Assembly: GCA_963714375.1 (NCBI GenBank)
Contig: CAVQOG010000003.1
Coordinates: forward strand, 1 to 64,000
Origin: UBA5794 sp963714375
GTDB taxonomy: Bacteria; Actinomycetota; Acidimicrobiia; Spongiisociales; UBA5794
Direction of reading: 5' to 3'
DNA: 64,000 bases
The position numbers were made by a program, and so were the translations under genes. The notes beneath the pieces were generated by a model. It worked only from the letters and a program-made list of their open reading frames with translations. It had not been told where the DNA came from and did not search any database. Positions 51,388 through 59,507 of the stretch are shown here, in pieces (the stretch's first letter is position 1; each line of letters begins with the position of its first letter).

Positions 51388-51939
51388 TTATCCATCATGA
51401 TTGTGTTCGTCGGGTTCTTCCGAACCCATATTCATGTCGCCCATCGGCGTGTCCGTGTCCGTGTGATGATCACCGATGAGGCCCCCGACATCGGGAAGCT
51501 CCATCACGGTGCTCCAGTCGATGACCTCGCCGTCGACGTCGGTTGCAAATGCACTCGCTCGATCCGCATCCGAGAACGAGACAATGCTATGACCCATTGG
51601 GGTTGCGACCGACAACGTAGGAACGAAATATGCGACGTCAACGGCCACCCATTCCTCGGTCTCGAAGTCGTGCACCCATGTCTTTTCGGGATCAAGGCTA
51701 TCGCCCGTCTGGCGTTGGTGAACGATGAGGCCGCCGACATCGTCGAACGACTTCTGCGTTCCGTCCGCAAGTTCGTACGCAGCGGCGAATCGGGCCTCGC
51801 TGATGATCATTCCACACTGCACGCAGATGTCACGGCCATAGTTGATATCGGGAGGACCCGACGTATCCGCCGAACCACAGGCGGCCACAAGGAGCCCAAC
51901 AAGAATCATCATCACCATGCGACTGAGTCGCTGGTTCAT
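51388..51939 (-). CDS. nosL: NosL-like copper chaperone lipoprotein
   Basis: The 183-residue protein has a lipobox (LLVAAC near residue 20) and the NosL motif CVQCGMIISEARFAA near 37, followed by a conserved core ending near residue 150. The last 30 residues are rich in His, Asp and Met, suited to binding copper. NosL delivers copper(I) for the NosZ centres. Its ATG at 51937-51939 overlaps the nosY stop as ATGA. The longer frame from 51996 is antisense-coding of no use. Confidence 0.9.
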   Translation of the reverse strand: MNQRLSRMVMMILVGLLVAACGSADTSGPPDINYGRDICVQCGMIISEARFAAAYELADGTQKSFDDVGGLIVHQRQTGDSLDPEKTWVHDFETEEWVAVDVAYFVPTLSVATPMGHSIVSFSDADRASAFATDVDGEVIDWSTVMELPDVGGLIGDHHTDTDTPMGDMNMGSEEPDEHNHDG

Positions 51940-52811
51940 ACATCGCCACCTTTCGCAAAGCGCCACCACGCAACGGACACTGGACCAATAACCCACACCG
52001 CAACAACAGCGATGAGAAGAACGTCGAGAGACTCTCCGAACGAATCGACGGCGTACTGCCCAGCCGGCCCGAGGACATCAAGGGATCCATCGAACGCCGT
52101 CAGCGCTGCAAGCCGGAACGCTTCAACCGGGTTGAAGACAGCCGAAATGAACAGAGCCGAAACGGGCATCTTGGTAGCAACCGCGGTGCCCATGACCCCG
52201 AGGTCGCCCAAGAAGACAAGACCAAGCCAAACAAAGATCGAAGTGCCGATTGCCGAAGACCCACTCGCAGTGAATGTCGAGATCAGAAGGCCGATGCCCA
52301 GCATTGCGATCGCAAGCAGCCACGACAGAATGGCGATCCGGACGAAGCTTGCCGCATCCGCTCCCCCTCCCTGTGCCGACGTAATCACGCCGGCGACACC
52401 AAATCCGCCGAACACGGTGGCGAACAGAGCAGTGGCGAGCCCGATGTAGGTTCCCCAGAACGCCTCGGTGCGCGAGATCGGATGCGAGAGTAGGAATCGC
52501 AGCGCCCCCGTTTCCCGTTGCCCAGCGAGGCTGTAGGCACCGAGCGTGAGTCCCATGAGCGGGATGATGATTTGGGCGAGGGCGACCAACGATGCCGCGG
52601 TCCGACCGAAGCTGCCATACCCAGCGACTTGCGACCCCGGCAGCGCCGAGGAGGCGAGGATCGCAGCGAGGACCGCGAATGCCCCAGCCCATAGCCAGAA
52701 CCACTTGCTGCGAACGGCGTCAGCGATTTCCTTCTTGGCGACGGCGGCGATGAGGCGCAATTCAGGCCGCTCTGACACCGTGACCTGGACCTCGGCTGGT
52801 GACGTGGTCAT
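51936..52811 (-). CDS. nosY: NosY-like ABC transporter permease
   Basis: The 291-residue protein has six hydrophobic segments and the ABC-2 pattern (REtgalRFLLSHPISR, here GQRETGALRFLLSHPISR near residue 110). With NosF it forms the ABC transporter needed to mature the copper sulfide cluster of NosZ. Its ATG (52809-52811) overlaps the nosF stop by ATGA, and its stop overlaps the nosL start in the same way. A GTG two codons upstream is possible. Confidence 0.9.
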   Translation of the reverse strand: MTTSPAEVQVTVSERPELRLIAAVAKKEIADAVRSKWFWLWAGAFAVLAAILASSALPGSQVAGYGSFGRTAASLVALAQIIIPLMGLTLGAYSLAGQRETGALRFLLSHPISRTEAFWGTYIGLATALFATVFGGFGVAGVITSAQGGGADAASFVRIAILSWLLAIAMLGIGLLISTFTASGSSAIGTSIFVWLGLVFLGDLGVMGTAVATKMPVSALFISAVFNPVEAFRLAALTAFDGSLDVLGPAGQYAVDSFGESLDVLLIAVVAVWVIGPVSVAWWRFAKGGDV

Positions 52812-53662
52812 CGCCACACCTCAAGGTCCTCAATGGTGATACCTGCGTGTTGAAGTGCGGCGATAGCCTCACCCTTCCCCTGTGCCGATACCTCCACGAG
52901 AACTCCCCGAGAATTCCTCTTCGCCTCAAAACCGCCTACTTGGAGCACACCGAGCGCCTCGGCAGCCGCGCCGTTCTTGAGAATGAGATGGAGCCACGCT
53001 CGAAGACCGAGTTGCTCAGCGAGATCCGTTGGGTCGCATTCCACCGTGATCCGTCCCTCCTCCATTGCAACCACGCGGTCGACGAGCATCCCCACCTCCT
53101 CGATGTGGTGCGATGTGACGACAAGCGTCCGGCCTTCGTGCCTCAGTCCCTCAAGGATCCCTATCGCTTGGTCGCGCGCCCTGGCGTCCAGATTCGATGT
53201 TGGTTCATCGAGGAGGAGAATCGGAGGGTCGGGAAGCAGCGCCGAAGCGATTCCAAGGCGCTGCTTGAGGCCCCCGGACAGCTCTCTGACCTTCTTGGAT
53301 GTGTGTGCTGTCAGTCCGACGGTCTCAGTCACCTCATCAACGCGGTCCGAACCGATCCGCCGCAGAGCCGCCGAGTAGTCGAGGAGGTCGACAACGCGCA
53401 TGTCGTCATAGAACGACAGCTCCTGCGGCACATATCCCATCTGGGATCGAACCGTTTTGCCAGATGATCGCGCATCTGCGCCGTTGACCATGATGGTTCC
53501 CTCGTACGACACGAGACCGAGGAGGCATCGCACGACCGTGGTCTTGCCGGCTCCGTTCGGACCCCACAGGGCTATCGATTCACCCTCCGCGATCGAAAGG
53601 TTGAAGTCGTCGACGACCGCTGTCTTGCCATACCGCTTCGTCAGATCGCTGATCTCGATCAT
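52808..53662 (-). CDS. nosF: NosF-like ABC transporter ATPase
   Basis: The 284-residue ATPase has Walker A (GPNGAGKTT near residue 34), the Q-loop (YVPQELSFYDDM), the signature RELSGGLKQRLG near 128, and Walker B (PILLLDEPTSNLD near 148), plus a C-terminal domain of about 80 residues. It energises NosY in NosZ assembly. Its ATG overlaps, as ATGA, the stop of a short membrane-segment frame that is probably the true end of nosD. The position and order (nosD, nosF, nosY, nosL) is the usual nos order. Confidence 0.93.
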   Translation of the reverse strand: MIEISDLTKRYGKTAVVDDFNLSIAEGESIALWGPNGAGKTTVVRCLLGLVSYEGTIMVNGADARSSGKTVRSQMGYVPQELSFYDDMRVVDLLDYSAALRRIGSDRVDEVTETVGLTAHTSKKVRELSGGLKQRLGIASALLPDPPILLLDEPTSNLDARARDQAIGILEGLRHEGRTLVVTSHHIEEVGMLVDRVVAMEEGRITVECDPTDLAEQLGLRAWLHLILKNGAAAEALGVLQVGGFEAKRNSRGVLVEVSAQGKGEAIAALQHAGITIEDLEVWR

Positions 53663-53770
53663 GGGCCGACCTCGGTAGGGTTCGCGGTGCGGCGTCGCCG
53701 AGAAGGGAAGGCAACTGCGACGACGCCGACCGCAAGCATCAGGAACGAAACAGCAACGAGTTCACGCGCT
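53659..53770 (-). pseudogene. nosD: Out-of-frame C-terminal segment of nosD
   Basis: Directly after the nosD stop, another minus-strand frame encodes ARELVAVSFLMLAVGVVAVAF (given in part), a clear membrane segment, followed by an Arg cluster and a TGA that overlaps the nosF ATG as ATGA. There is no start codon in it. It looks like the C-terminal membrane anchor of NosD displaced by a one-base shift near 53765-53800. A programmed frameshift or a tiny unlabelled gene is also possible. Confidence 0.6.
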
Positions 53771-55069
53771 CGATGTTCCCGGTGCAGATGTGGACAGAGG
53801 GGTGAGGACGGGTCTTTCGACAAGGGGGTTGTCGTCTTGGAAGATCGGTTTGGGTCGCAGCACTGGGAACATTTGTGCAGCGAGGCTGATTGCTTTGGCC
53901 GCAGGGGTCTCTTGGAAGAAGACAAGTTCTGGGTGTTTGTCGGTGATGGAGTTGTAGAGATCTTGGCCGTAGTACGAAATGTCACCAATCCCATCGGAAT
54001 CGGCGTCGTAACCGGCGAAATCACTCCAATAGTTGCCGACACCGTCGACAGACCAATCATTCCCATGAAAGTTCCCCGGCCCAGTGGTGCTGACTTGTTC
54101 GGTGTTGTCTATGAAGGTGTTCATCGAGATCTCGTTGCGACTCACGGAGGGGTGGAACAGCATCCCCGTTCGGTTGTAGGCGAACAGGTTGTTTTCTGTC
54201 CAGCCCTTCGAGTCAACGGACCACGGGCTGTTGTCGAAGTACACACCGATGCGGTTAGCGATGAATCGGTTGTTCTCGATCATGACATCGTCCATGTCTT
54301 TGAGTCCGATGCCGTAGCCGCTCGGACCATTGTTGCTGGCCATGATGTTTCCAGCGAGGTGGGTACGGCGCGAGTACATGAGGAACGCACCGACCGAGTT
54401 GTCAGAAAGGTTGTTGCCCTCAATGCGGGCATCGTCTGAATACATGAAGTGCAGGCCGTAGCGTCCGTTGGTGACGGTGTTGTTCGTCACGACGATCCGG
54501 TCGGTGAACCAGAAGACGAGATCGCGGCCACCGTTGACGGTGTTGTTGTCAACGACCGTGCCCTCACATTCCCAAAGCCTGATGCCGTCGCCCTTGCGAG
54601 CGGTGTCGACATTCTTTGAGCCCACAGAGTTGCCGACCACCATTGAGTCGGGTGCTGTTCTCAGGAATATTCCGAAAAGAACATTCTCCAAGACGTTGTT
54701 GGAGACGGTGACTCGAGGAACATCAACCGATGTCACACCGGAATCCTCACGGTCGAGTGAATCACCGGAGTTCCTGATCGTGAGGTTGTCGATGGTGACG
54801 TCCGGTGCCGTGATCGTAAACACGGAGTTGACGTCGTGGCCGTCGACAATCGTGCCTCCGGCCGAGGTAATGGTCAATGGCTTGTCCACGGTGACGCCTC
54901 CCTCGTACTCACCTGCCGCAAGCACCAACGTGGAGCCAGGTGCTGCTGCATCGATGAGAGGCTGAAGCGGTATCTGTGTCGACGCCGACGCCGACGCCGT
55001 GGCGGTTGCGATGACGACGAGCGTCATGGCAACAGCGGCGGTCGCAACGAGGGCACCGACTCGTGTCAT
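53762..55069 (-). CDS. nosD: NosD, periplasmic-type copper-processing protein
   Basis: The 435-residue exported protein has a signal peptide (residues 1-28) and a parallel beta-helix built of carbohydrate-binding/CASH repeats (about 40-375), seen as many N-x(5)-D/N turn motifs such as NNTVTNGRYGLHFMYSDDARIEGNNLSDN in part. The NosD-specific WSVDGVGNYWSDFAGYDAD and ISYYGQDLYN follow. NosD works with NosFY in forming the copper cluster of NosZ. The frame stops at 53762, and a membrane segment is found in another frame just beyond (see 53659-53770), so this gene may be frameshifted. Its ATG overlaps the nosB-like stop by ATGA. Confidence 0.88.
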   Translation of the reverse strand: MTRVGALVATAAVAMTLVVIATATASASASTQIPLQPLIDAAAPGSTLVLAAGEYEGGVTVDKPLTITSAGGTIVDGHDVNSVFTITAPDVTIDNLTIRNSGDSLDREDSGVTSVDVPRVTVSNNVLENVLFGIFLRTAPDSMVVGNSVGSKNVDTARKGDGIRLWECEGTVVDNNTVNGGRDLVFWFTDRIVVTNNTVTNGRYGLHFMYSDDARIEGNNLSDNSVGAFLMYSRRTHLAGNIMASNNGPSGYGIGLKDMDDVMIENNRFIANRIGVYFDNSPWSVDSKGWTENNLFAYNRTGMLFHPSVSRNEISMNTFIDNTEQVSTTGPGNFHGNDWSVDGVGNYWSDFAGYDADSDGIGDISYYGQDLYNSITDKHPELVFFQETPAAKAISLAAQMFPVLRPKPIFQDDNPLVERPVLTPLSTSAPGTSSA

Positions 55070-55719
55070 TTGGCAGCCGACTCCTCAAGCAACGGTTTGT
55101 ACGCCTTGCGGTGGTACCACAGGCCAACGGCGATCATCGCACTTGCGATGAATGCCAGAACCAAACCAGGCCCCGGCAAGGCGAGGGTGTCGAATTGTGC
55201 AATCTTGGCTGGTCCGAACACCGGTGGCGTGAACTCACCGACGGCTGCCGCGAGAGGAGCTCTTGGATCGAGCTGGTTCCCGTACTTCCAGAGCCAGAAC
55301 TGAAGGTCACCGATAAAGATGAATGGGAAAAGTAACCCTGGCAGCACGAGGAGCAGCACCCAACGGGTGTGGACAAGGAGGGCCGCAACCAAAAGGCCGG
55401 CAAGTACGATGATCGCCGCGATGGCAATGCTCCGTTCAAAGACGGCTCCGTCTTCAAACGACTTGAGGCCCACGTAGTGGTTGAGACCCTCCAGTTCCCC
55501 AACGTCTCCTTCGAGACGGTTGACATACGCACGAACCTGCAATCCGTTCGGAAACTGGGGTGCCTTGAGGTACAAGACCCAGTAGGGCAGGAGGAGGGAC
55601 ACCATCAGCAGCAAGGCTGCTCCGGTGAACATCCACGTCGGAAGTCGGTACTTCCGCGTGTCCTCCCCACGCTCATCCTTGGGGATTCGTGGCCCCAGTA
55701 TCCGATCGACAATTGACAT
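55066..55719 (-). CDS. NosB-like membrane protein
   Basis: The protein of 217 residues has four or five hydrophobic segments (from about residues 30, 105, 125 and 185). Its position between nosZ and nosD matches nosB of clade II nos clusters, a membrane protein of unknown function. I recognise it by place and form rather than by a motif. The ATG at 55717-55719 lies 19 bases after the nosZ stop; the longer frame from 55842 overlaps nosZ and is unlikely. Its stop overlaps the nosD start by ATGA. Confidence 0.72.
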   Translation of the reverse strand: MSIVDRILGPRIPKDERGEDTRKYRLPTWMFTGAALLLMVSLLLPYWVLYLKAPQFPNGLQVRAYVNRLEGDVGELEGLNHYVGLKSFEDGAVFERSIAIAAIIVLAGLLVAALLVHTRWVLLLVLPGLLFPFIFIGDLQFWLWKYGNQLDPRAPLAAAVGEFTPPVFGPAKIAQFDTLALPGPGLVLAFIASAMIAVGLWYHRKAYKPLLEESAAK

Positions 55720-55738
55720 GATTCGTGCGCTTTCTCTT

Positions 55739-57784
55739 CTACTCGGTTGGCTTGACCAGGAAGTAGCCAGCCATTTCAAGGTGAAGGGCTGAGCAGAACT
55801 CGGTGCAGTAGTACGGGAAGACCCCGTCCATGTCTGCAACAAACTCCACCGTTGCTGTTTCCCCCGGCTCGAGGCTCAGGTTGATGTCGTACGCAGGGAT
55901 CGAGAATCCGTGCGTCGCATCGAACGACGTGTCAATGTTCGTGACATGCCACGTGACGTGGTCACCCTGATTGATTTCGACACGATCTGGTGTGTAGTGG
56001 CTGCGGATCGCAGTCATCCAGATCTCCACTTCGCTGCCATTGCGTTCGATACGCTCGTTGCCAGAGACGGGAGCGTTCGGATCGACGGACATCGTTGCCG
56101 GATCAAATCCAATCTCGGGGTACACGGTCCACGGGTTCAGCTTGTCAGCCTTGATGATCTGGGCATAGTGCGGTTCACCCATGCCGATCGGCATGTCGTA
56201 CATCACTGTCATTCCACCGGTCTCCGGCTTTTCGGACGGTTCAGGAACTGTGTCGATCAGCTGGAAGTTCTGCGGAAGCAGAGGGCCGGGTGGCAGGAAT
56301 CGATCGATGGACCACTTGTTGAGAGCAACGACATATCCGCCGTCCGGGCTCACCGTGTCACCTTCAGGTGCCACGAGGTGGCCGATGTTGTAGTGCACGG
56401 GGACGGCGCCTTCGAGCTTCCAACCATCGTCACCCTTGTAGTTCTCGCCACCGAGACTCCAACGTGCAACCTTGCTGTCAAGGAACAAGCTCGTGTAGGC
56501 GTATCCCTTGTCGTCGAACTGCGTGTGGAGCGGTCCAAGACCGAGCTCAACCTGGGCTTCCATGACCGCGTCGAAGTCCAGGACGGGAACACCGTATTGA
56601 TCCGGTACCCAATTCTCTGCCTCGATTGCGGCGATCATCTTTTCGAATGAGAAGATGGTCGTATGCGGATCAAGCTTGCCTGAGACGACCATGTAGTCGC
56701 CCTTCGGGGCAATGTCGACACCGTGCGGGCTCTTGGGCTCTGGGATGAAGTAGAGAACTCCCTCATCGATGAGCGTTTGGAGGCCGATGACAGGGAACCC
56801 ATTCACGTCGAACGTGTTGCCAGCCGCCGCAAGTGCAACAGCCTTGTCGAGATTGATGGCGTGCATGTAGTCGTTGTCGCGAGCTGAGGCACCGGCCTCA
56901 AAGTTCTCGCCAGAGCCGTCTTCGCCGGCCCCGGTTGCGAGTTCGGTGTTGAACGAGTTACAGAAGATCCAGCCTTCCGAGACGAGCTTTCCTGCGTCAC
57001 AGAGGTCCTGCCAGTACGGAGGCAGCTCGAGGGCGAAGGACTGTGACTCGTCAACGCGGCCAGCTTCACGGTCAAACTTCCAGACCGTGACCATGCCCTT
57101 GTAGTCGGTCTCGTAGTCCTCGATCGGCGCGTATTCCCAGCCGTGGGGGGCTGCGTACTGTCCACCCTCGATGATCCACTCGGTATCGGGCGTAACGAAC
57201 GTCCCGCCGTGGTCATTGATTGCGATCGGGTTCTTCACGATCTGCTTCGTTTCGAAGTCCCTCAGATCGATGACTGCGATACGTGCGTTCGCCTTGTCGT
57301 TGATGAAGACGAACTCGCCGTCATAGTCGCCCGCGGTCTCCGACAGCGCCGGGTGGTGGGTATCGGCCCACCGCACCTCGCGGCCATCGATATTGCCAGC
57401 ATCAAGGACCTCTTCGGTCCCGATGTTCCCAAATCCCCAACCCTGCCATGGCTCCGGCGTGAAGACACCAATGGTCTTCAACAGACGCATTGATGGCACA
57501 CCGATCACGAACATCTGGCCCGCATGTCCACCGGAGGCGAACATCACATATGGGTCATGCTCTCCAGATGGCAGATATGTCAGGCCAGCTGACATCAATT
57601 GGTCATCAGTCAGTGGTTGTAGGCCAGCCGCTTCTCTTCGTTCGTTGATGCCCTCGGAGGACCCTGAGCTGTCACCACCGCTGTTGGAGCACGCTTGGAG
57701 CACCAACGCAAGGACGGCGAACAGGGCTACGACGGCAAGAAGCGACCGGTTCCGCCAAACAGACGTGTTCGACCTTCCGCTCAT
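55739..57784 (-). CDS. nosZ: Nitrous oxide reductase, clade II type
   Basis: The 681-residue enzyme reduces N2O to N2 outside the membrane. The N-terminus has a hydrophobic run and a lipobox-like LQAC near residue 32, and no twin-Arg motif, so it uses the Sec route, as clade II NosZ does. The beta-propeller holds the CuZ His in DTHHP near 137, and in APHGWEY, SPHGVD, GPLHTQF, YNIGHLV and EPHYAQI. The CuA domain (about 575-681) has CTEFCSALHLEM, with its upstream His in DATHGF. The upstream region carries CRP/FNR-type boxes and a folded leader. It is the first gene of the nos-nir operon. Confidence 0.95.
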   Translation of the reverse strand: MSGRSNTSVWRNRSLLAVVALFAVLALVLQACSNSGGDSSGSSEGINERREAAGLQPLTDDQLMSAGLTYLPSGEHDPYVMFASGGHAGQMFVIGVPSMRLLKTIGVFTPEPWQGWGFGNIGTEEVLDAGNIDGREVRWADTHHPALSETAGDYDGEFVFINDKANARIAVIDLRDFETKQIVKNPIAINDHGGTFVTPDTEWIIEGGQYAAPHGWEYAPIEDYETDYKGMVTVWKFDREAGRVDESQSFALELPPYWQDLCDAGKLVSEGWIFCNSFNTELATGAGEDGSGENFEAGASARDNDYMHAINLDKAVALAAAGNTFDVNGFPVIGLQTLIDEGVLYFIPEPKSPHGVDIAPKGDYMVVSGKLDPHTTIFSFEKMIAAIEAENWVPDQYGVPVLDFDAVMEAQVELGLGPLHTQFDDKGYAYTSLFLDSKVARWSLGGENYKGDDGWKLEGAVPVHYNIGHLVAPEGDTVSPDGGYVVALNKWSIDRFLPPGPLLPQNFQLIDTVPEPSEKPETGGMTVMYDMPIGMGEPHYAQIIKADKLNPWTVYPEIGFDPATMSVDPNAPVSGNERIERNGSEVEIWMTAIRSHYTPDRVEINQGDHVTWHVTNIDTSFDATHGFSIPAYDINLSLEPGETATVEFVADMDGVFPYYCTEFCSALHLEMAGYFLVKPTE

Positions 57785-57850
57785 TGTCTACTCTCCCTTA
57801 CTCGGAACCGACGCAATCCACGTCTTGTGGCTTGTGCGGGTTCGGTCTGA

Positions 57851-57915
57851 AGAGCCCCTCATTGCGCGTCCCAGAGAGATGCGATACACATGCTCTGGTT
57901 CGCCCGAGGGGCTCT
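57851..57915 (-). promoter_or_regulatory. Structured leader element before nosZ
   Basis: A 10-base stem (AGAGCCCCTC at 57851-57860 with its complement at 57906-57915) encloses an inner stem, CCAGAG at 57871-57876 with CTCTGG at 57893-57898. The element lies about 66 bases before the nosZ ATG, within the long untranslated leader. It may be a riboswitch, a protein-binding leader or an mRNA-stability element. The rest of the 470-base gap between nosZ and the methyltransferase gene holds no gene I can support. Confidence 0.5.
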
Positions 57916-58063
57916 CGGCTACACCTCGACGGAACAGTCGTCCATGCTCGGGTGTTGTGCGTGTCAATGGCACGATTTGACGATGAGTCGTCGCCGGATC
58001 ACTCCCTGCGACTCCCCTTTGGAAGGACCTTCCCTTGTCCACCATGATGGTTCCTGCGTTCCC

Positions 58064-58112
58064 TTGTGATTGACTTCACAAAGTATAGACGAGTTTGTGA
58101 AGTTTGTCACTA
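58064..58112 (-). promoter_or_regulatory. Two CRP/FNR-type sites flanking a -10 upstream of nosZ
   Basis: TTGTGA-N6-TCACAA (58064-58081) is a perfect CRP-type palindrome, and TTGTGA-N6-TCACTA (58095-58112) a near-perfect second copy. Between them the minus strand reads TATACT (58082-58087), a good -10. The consensus matches CRP/FNR-family regulators, which control denitrification in many bacteria. Confidence 0.72.
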
Positions 58113-58143
58113 TCTAACTTAGAAAAGGGATTCTGGACTGCAG

Positions 58144-58255
58144 AGATCAGAAGTCAGAAGCCAGAAGCCAGGCTCAGAGGCAGGGATCGAGAGCTCAGCT
58201 GCTGAAGGAACCCGCTTCGGGTTCCCGACGTCGGTTATCGGACGTCGGTCATCGG
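58144..58255. repeat. CAGAAGTCAGAAGC and GACGTCGGTCATCGG repeats with hairpin
   Basis: Three copies of a CAGAAG(T/C)C unit, an AGCTCAGC stretch, the hairpin GGAACCCG-CTT-CGGGTTCC (58207-58225) and copies of TCGGACGTCGGT follow one another. The hairpin is the same as at 43407. It is the most complete member of the family and lies just before the leaderless methyltransferase gene. Confidence 0.82.
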
Positions 58256-58277
58256 CGCCGTGTATCGTCGGATTCGG

Positions 58278-58919
58278 ATGACTGAACAACAAATCGACGA
58301 CTACGGGACACTTGCGAGGTTCTACGACCGACTCCTTGAACCTTTGAACAGGCCACTACGAGAGGTGGCGGTGCGAATGGTTCCGGTGTCCGATGCAATG
58401 ACGGTCCTTGATGTGGGGTGCGGCACCGGGGGTCTCGTCGAGTCATTCGTGGAACGTGGGGCGACCGTGACGGGGATCGACCGGTCTCCAGCGATGCTTG
58501 CCGTAGCGCAAGAACGCTTGGGGGATTCGGCCGATCTGTATGAGGGAGACGCAACTCAGCTCCCCTTCGAGGACAACGCATTCGATCTTGTGACTGCCTC
58601 GCTCTTCTTGCACGAACTCCTTCCGGAGACGCGGAGTGCCGCGGTCGCCGAGATGGCGAGAGTGGCCAAACCCGGTGGGCACATCCTCATCATCGACTAC
58701 CGCGTGGGTTCGCTCAAGCCGAAGGGCTGGATGATGCGGGGTGTTTCGATGGTCGCCGAGCGTCTCGCAGGGCGCGCACATCACCGGAACTGGAAAACCT
58801 ACATGAAGATCGATGGGATGCCTCCGGTCCTCGCAAGTCTCGGACTTGAGGTCCAGCGTGAGAAGATCGTTGCTGGCGGCAACCTGTCGCTGTGGACGAT
58901 CAACCCGGCGTCGGAGTAG
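58278..58919 (+). CDS. SAM-dependent methyltransferase
   Basis: The protein of 213 residues is a class I methyltransferase with the SAM motif VLDVGCGTGGLVE near residue 44, the acidic residue in VTGIDRSPAML, and motif IV as FDLVTASLFLHEL. The C-terminal half resembles the UbiE/Coq5 group, but the substrate cannot be told. TATCGT at 58263-58268 is 9 bases before the ATG and there is no ribosome site, so the mRNA is probably leaderless. It is divergent from nosZ. Confidence 0.9.
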   Translation: MTEQQIDDYGTLARFYDRLLEPLNRPLREVAVRMVPVSDAMTVLDVGCGTGGLVESFVERGATVTGIDRSPAMLAVAQERLGDSADLYEGDATQLPFEDNAFDLVTASLFLHELLPETRSAAVAEMARVAKPGGHILIIDYRVGSLKPKGWMMRGVSMVAERLAGRAHHRNWKTYMKIDGMPPVLASLGLEVQREKIVAGGNLSLWTINPASE

Positions 58920-58958
58920 CACCGCTGCGTGTCCTCGCACGTCTGGTACCTTCGCGAT

Positions 58959-59507
58959 ATGACACAGATCTACTTCACCACCGAGCCCGACGCCAACACC
59001 CTCCTCGACAAGGACGCCTACGCGCTGATTGTGGGGCTGACGTTGTATCAGCAGATCCCAACGGAGAAGGCCTTTGCCGGTCCCTATGTCCTGCGTGACC
59101 GCCTCGGTGGTGTACTCGACGCTGCAACCATCGCCGATATGGACCCCGACAAGCTCGAAGAAGTCTTTCGTGAGGTGCCCGCGATCCATCGGTTCCCATC
59201 CAATATGGCGAAACGGGTGCAAGCCGTGTCACAGTTCATCATGGACGAATACGGCGGCGACGCATCTGCCATCTGGACCGACGCCAAGACCGCAGACCAA
59301 CTGCATGACCATCTCGTCGCCATCCCCGGATTCGGCGACTACAAGGCCCGGTTGACCATCGGGGTACTCGCAACGCACTATGACGTGAAACCGCGTGGAT
59401 TCACCAAGTACATGCCTGATTGGCCTTCGATCGTTGACATCAAGAAGCCCGAAGACCTTGCGGAGCTCAAGGTCCGAAAGAAGGCGTGGAAGGCAGCGAA
59501 GGCGTGA
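58959..59507 (+). CDS. HhH-GPD family DNA repair-like protein
   Basis: The 182-residue protein belongs to the uncharacterised actinobacterial HhH-GPD group. The helix-hairpin-helix region reads LVAIPGFGDYKARLTIGVL near residue 120, with Lys in the place used by AP-lyase/glycosylases. A base-excision role is likely but unproven. TACCTT at 58947-58952 is 6 bases before the ATG. The stop overlaps the GTG start of the next gene, so the two are coupled. Confidence 0.88.
   Translation: MTQIYFTTEPDANTLLDKDAYALIVGLTLYQQIPTEKAFAGPYVLRDRLGGVLDAATIADMDPDKLEEVFREVPAIHRFPSNMAKRVQAVSQFIMDEYGGDASAIWTDAKTADQLHDHLVAIPGFGDYKARLTIGVLATHYDVKPRGFTKYMPDWPSIVDIKKPEDLAELKVRKKAWKAAKA

Noticed and set aside
57784..58047. 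Small frames in the nosZ leader on both strands
   Set aside because: They have no family pattern, overlap each other and contain the folded leader element.
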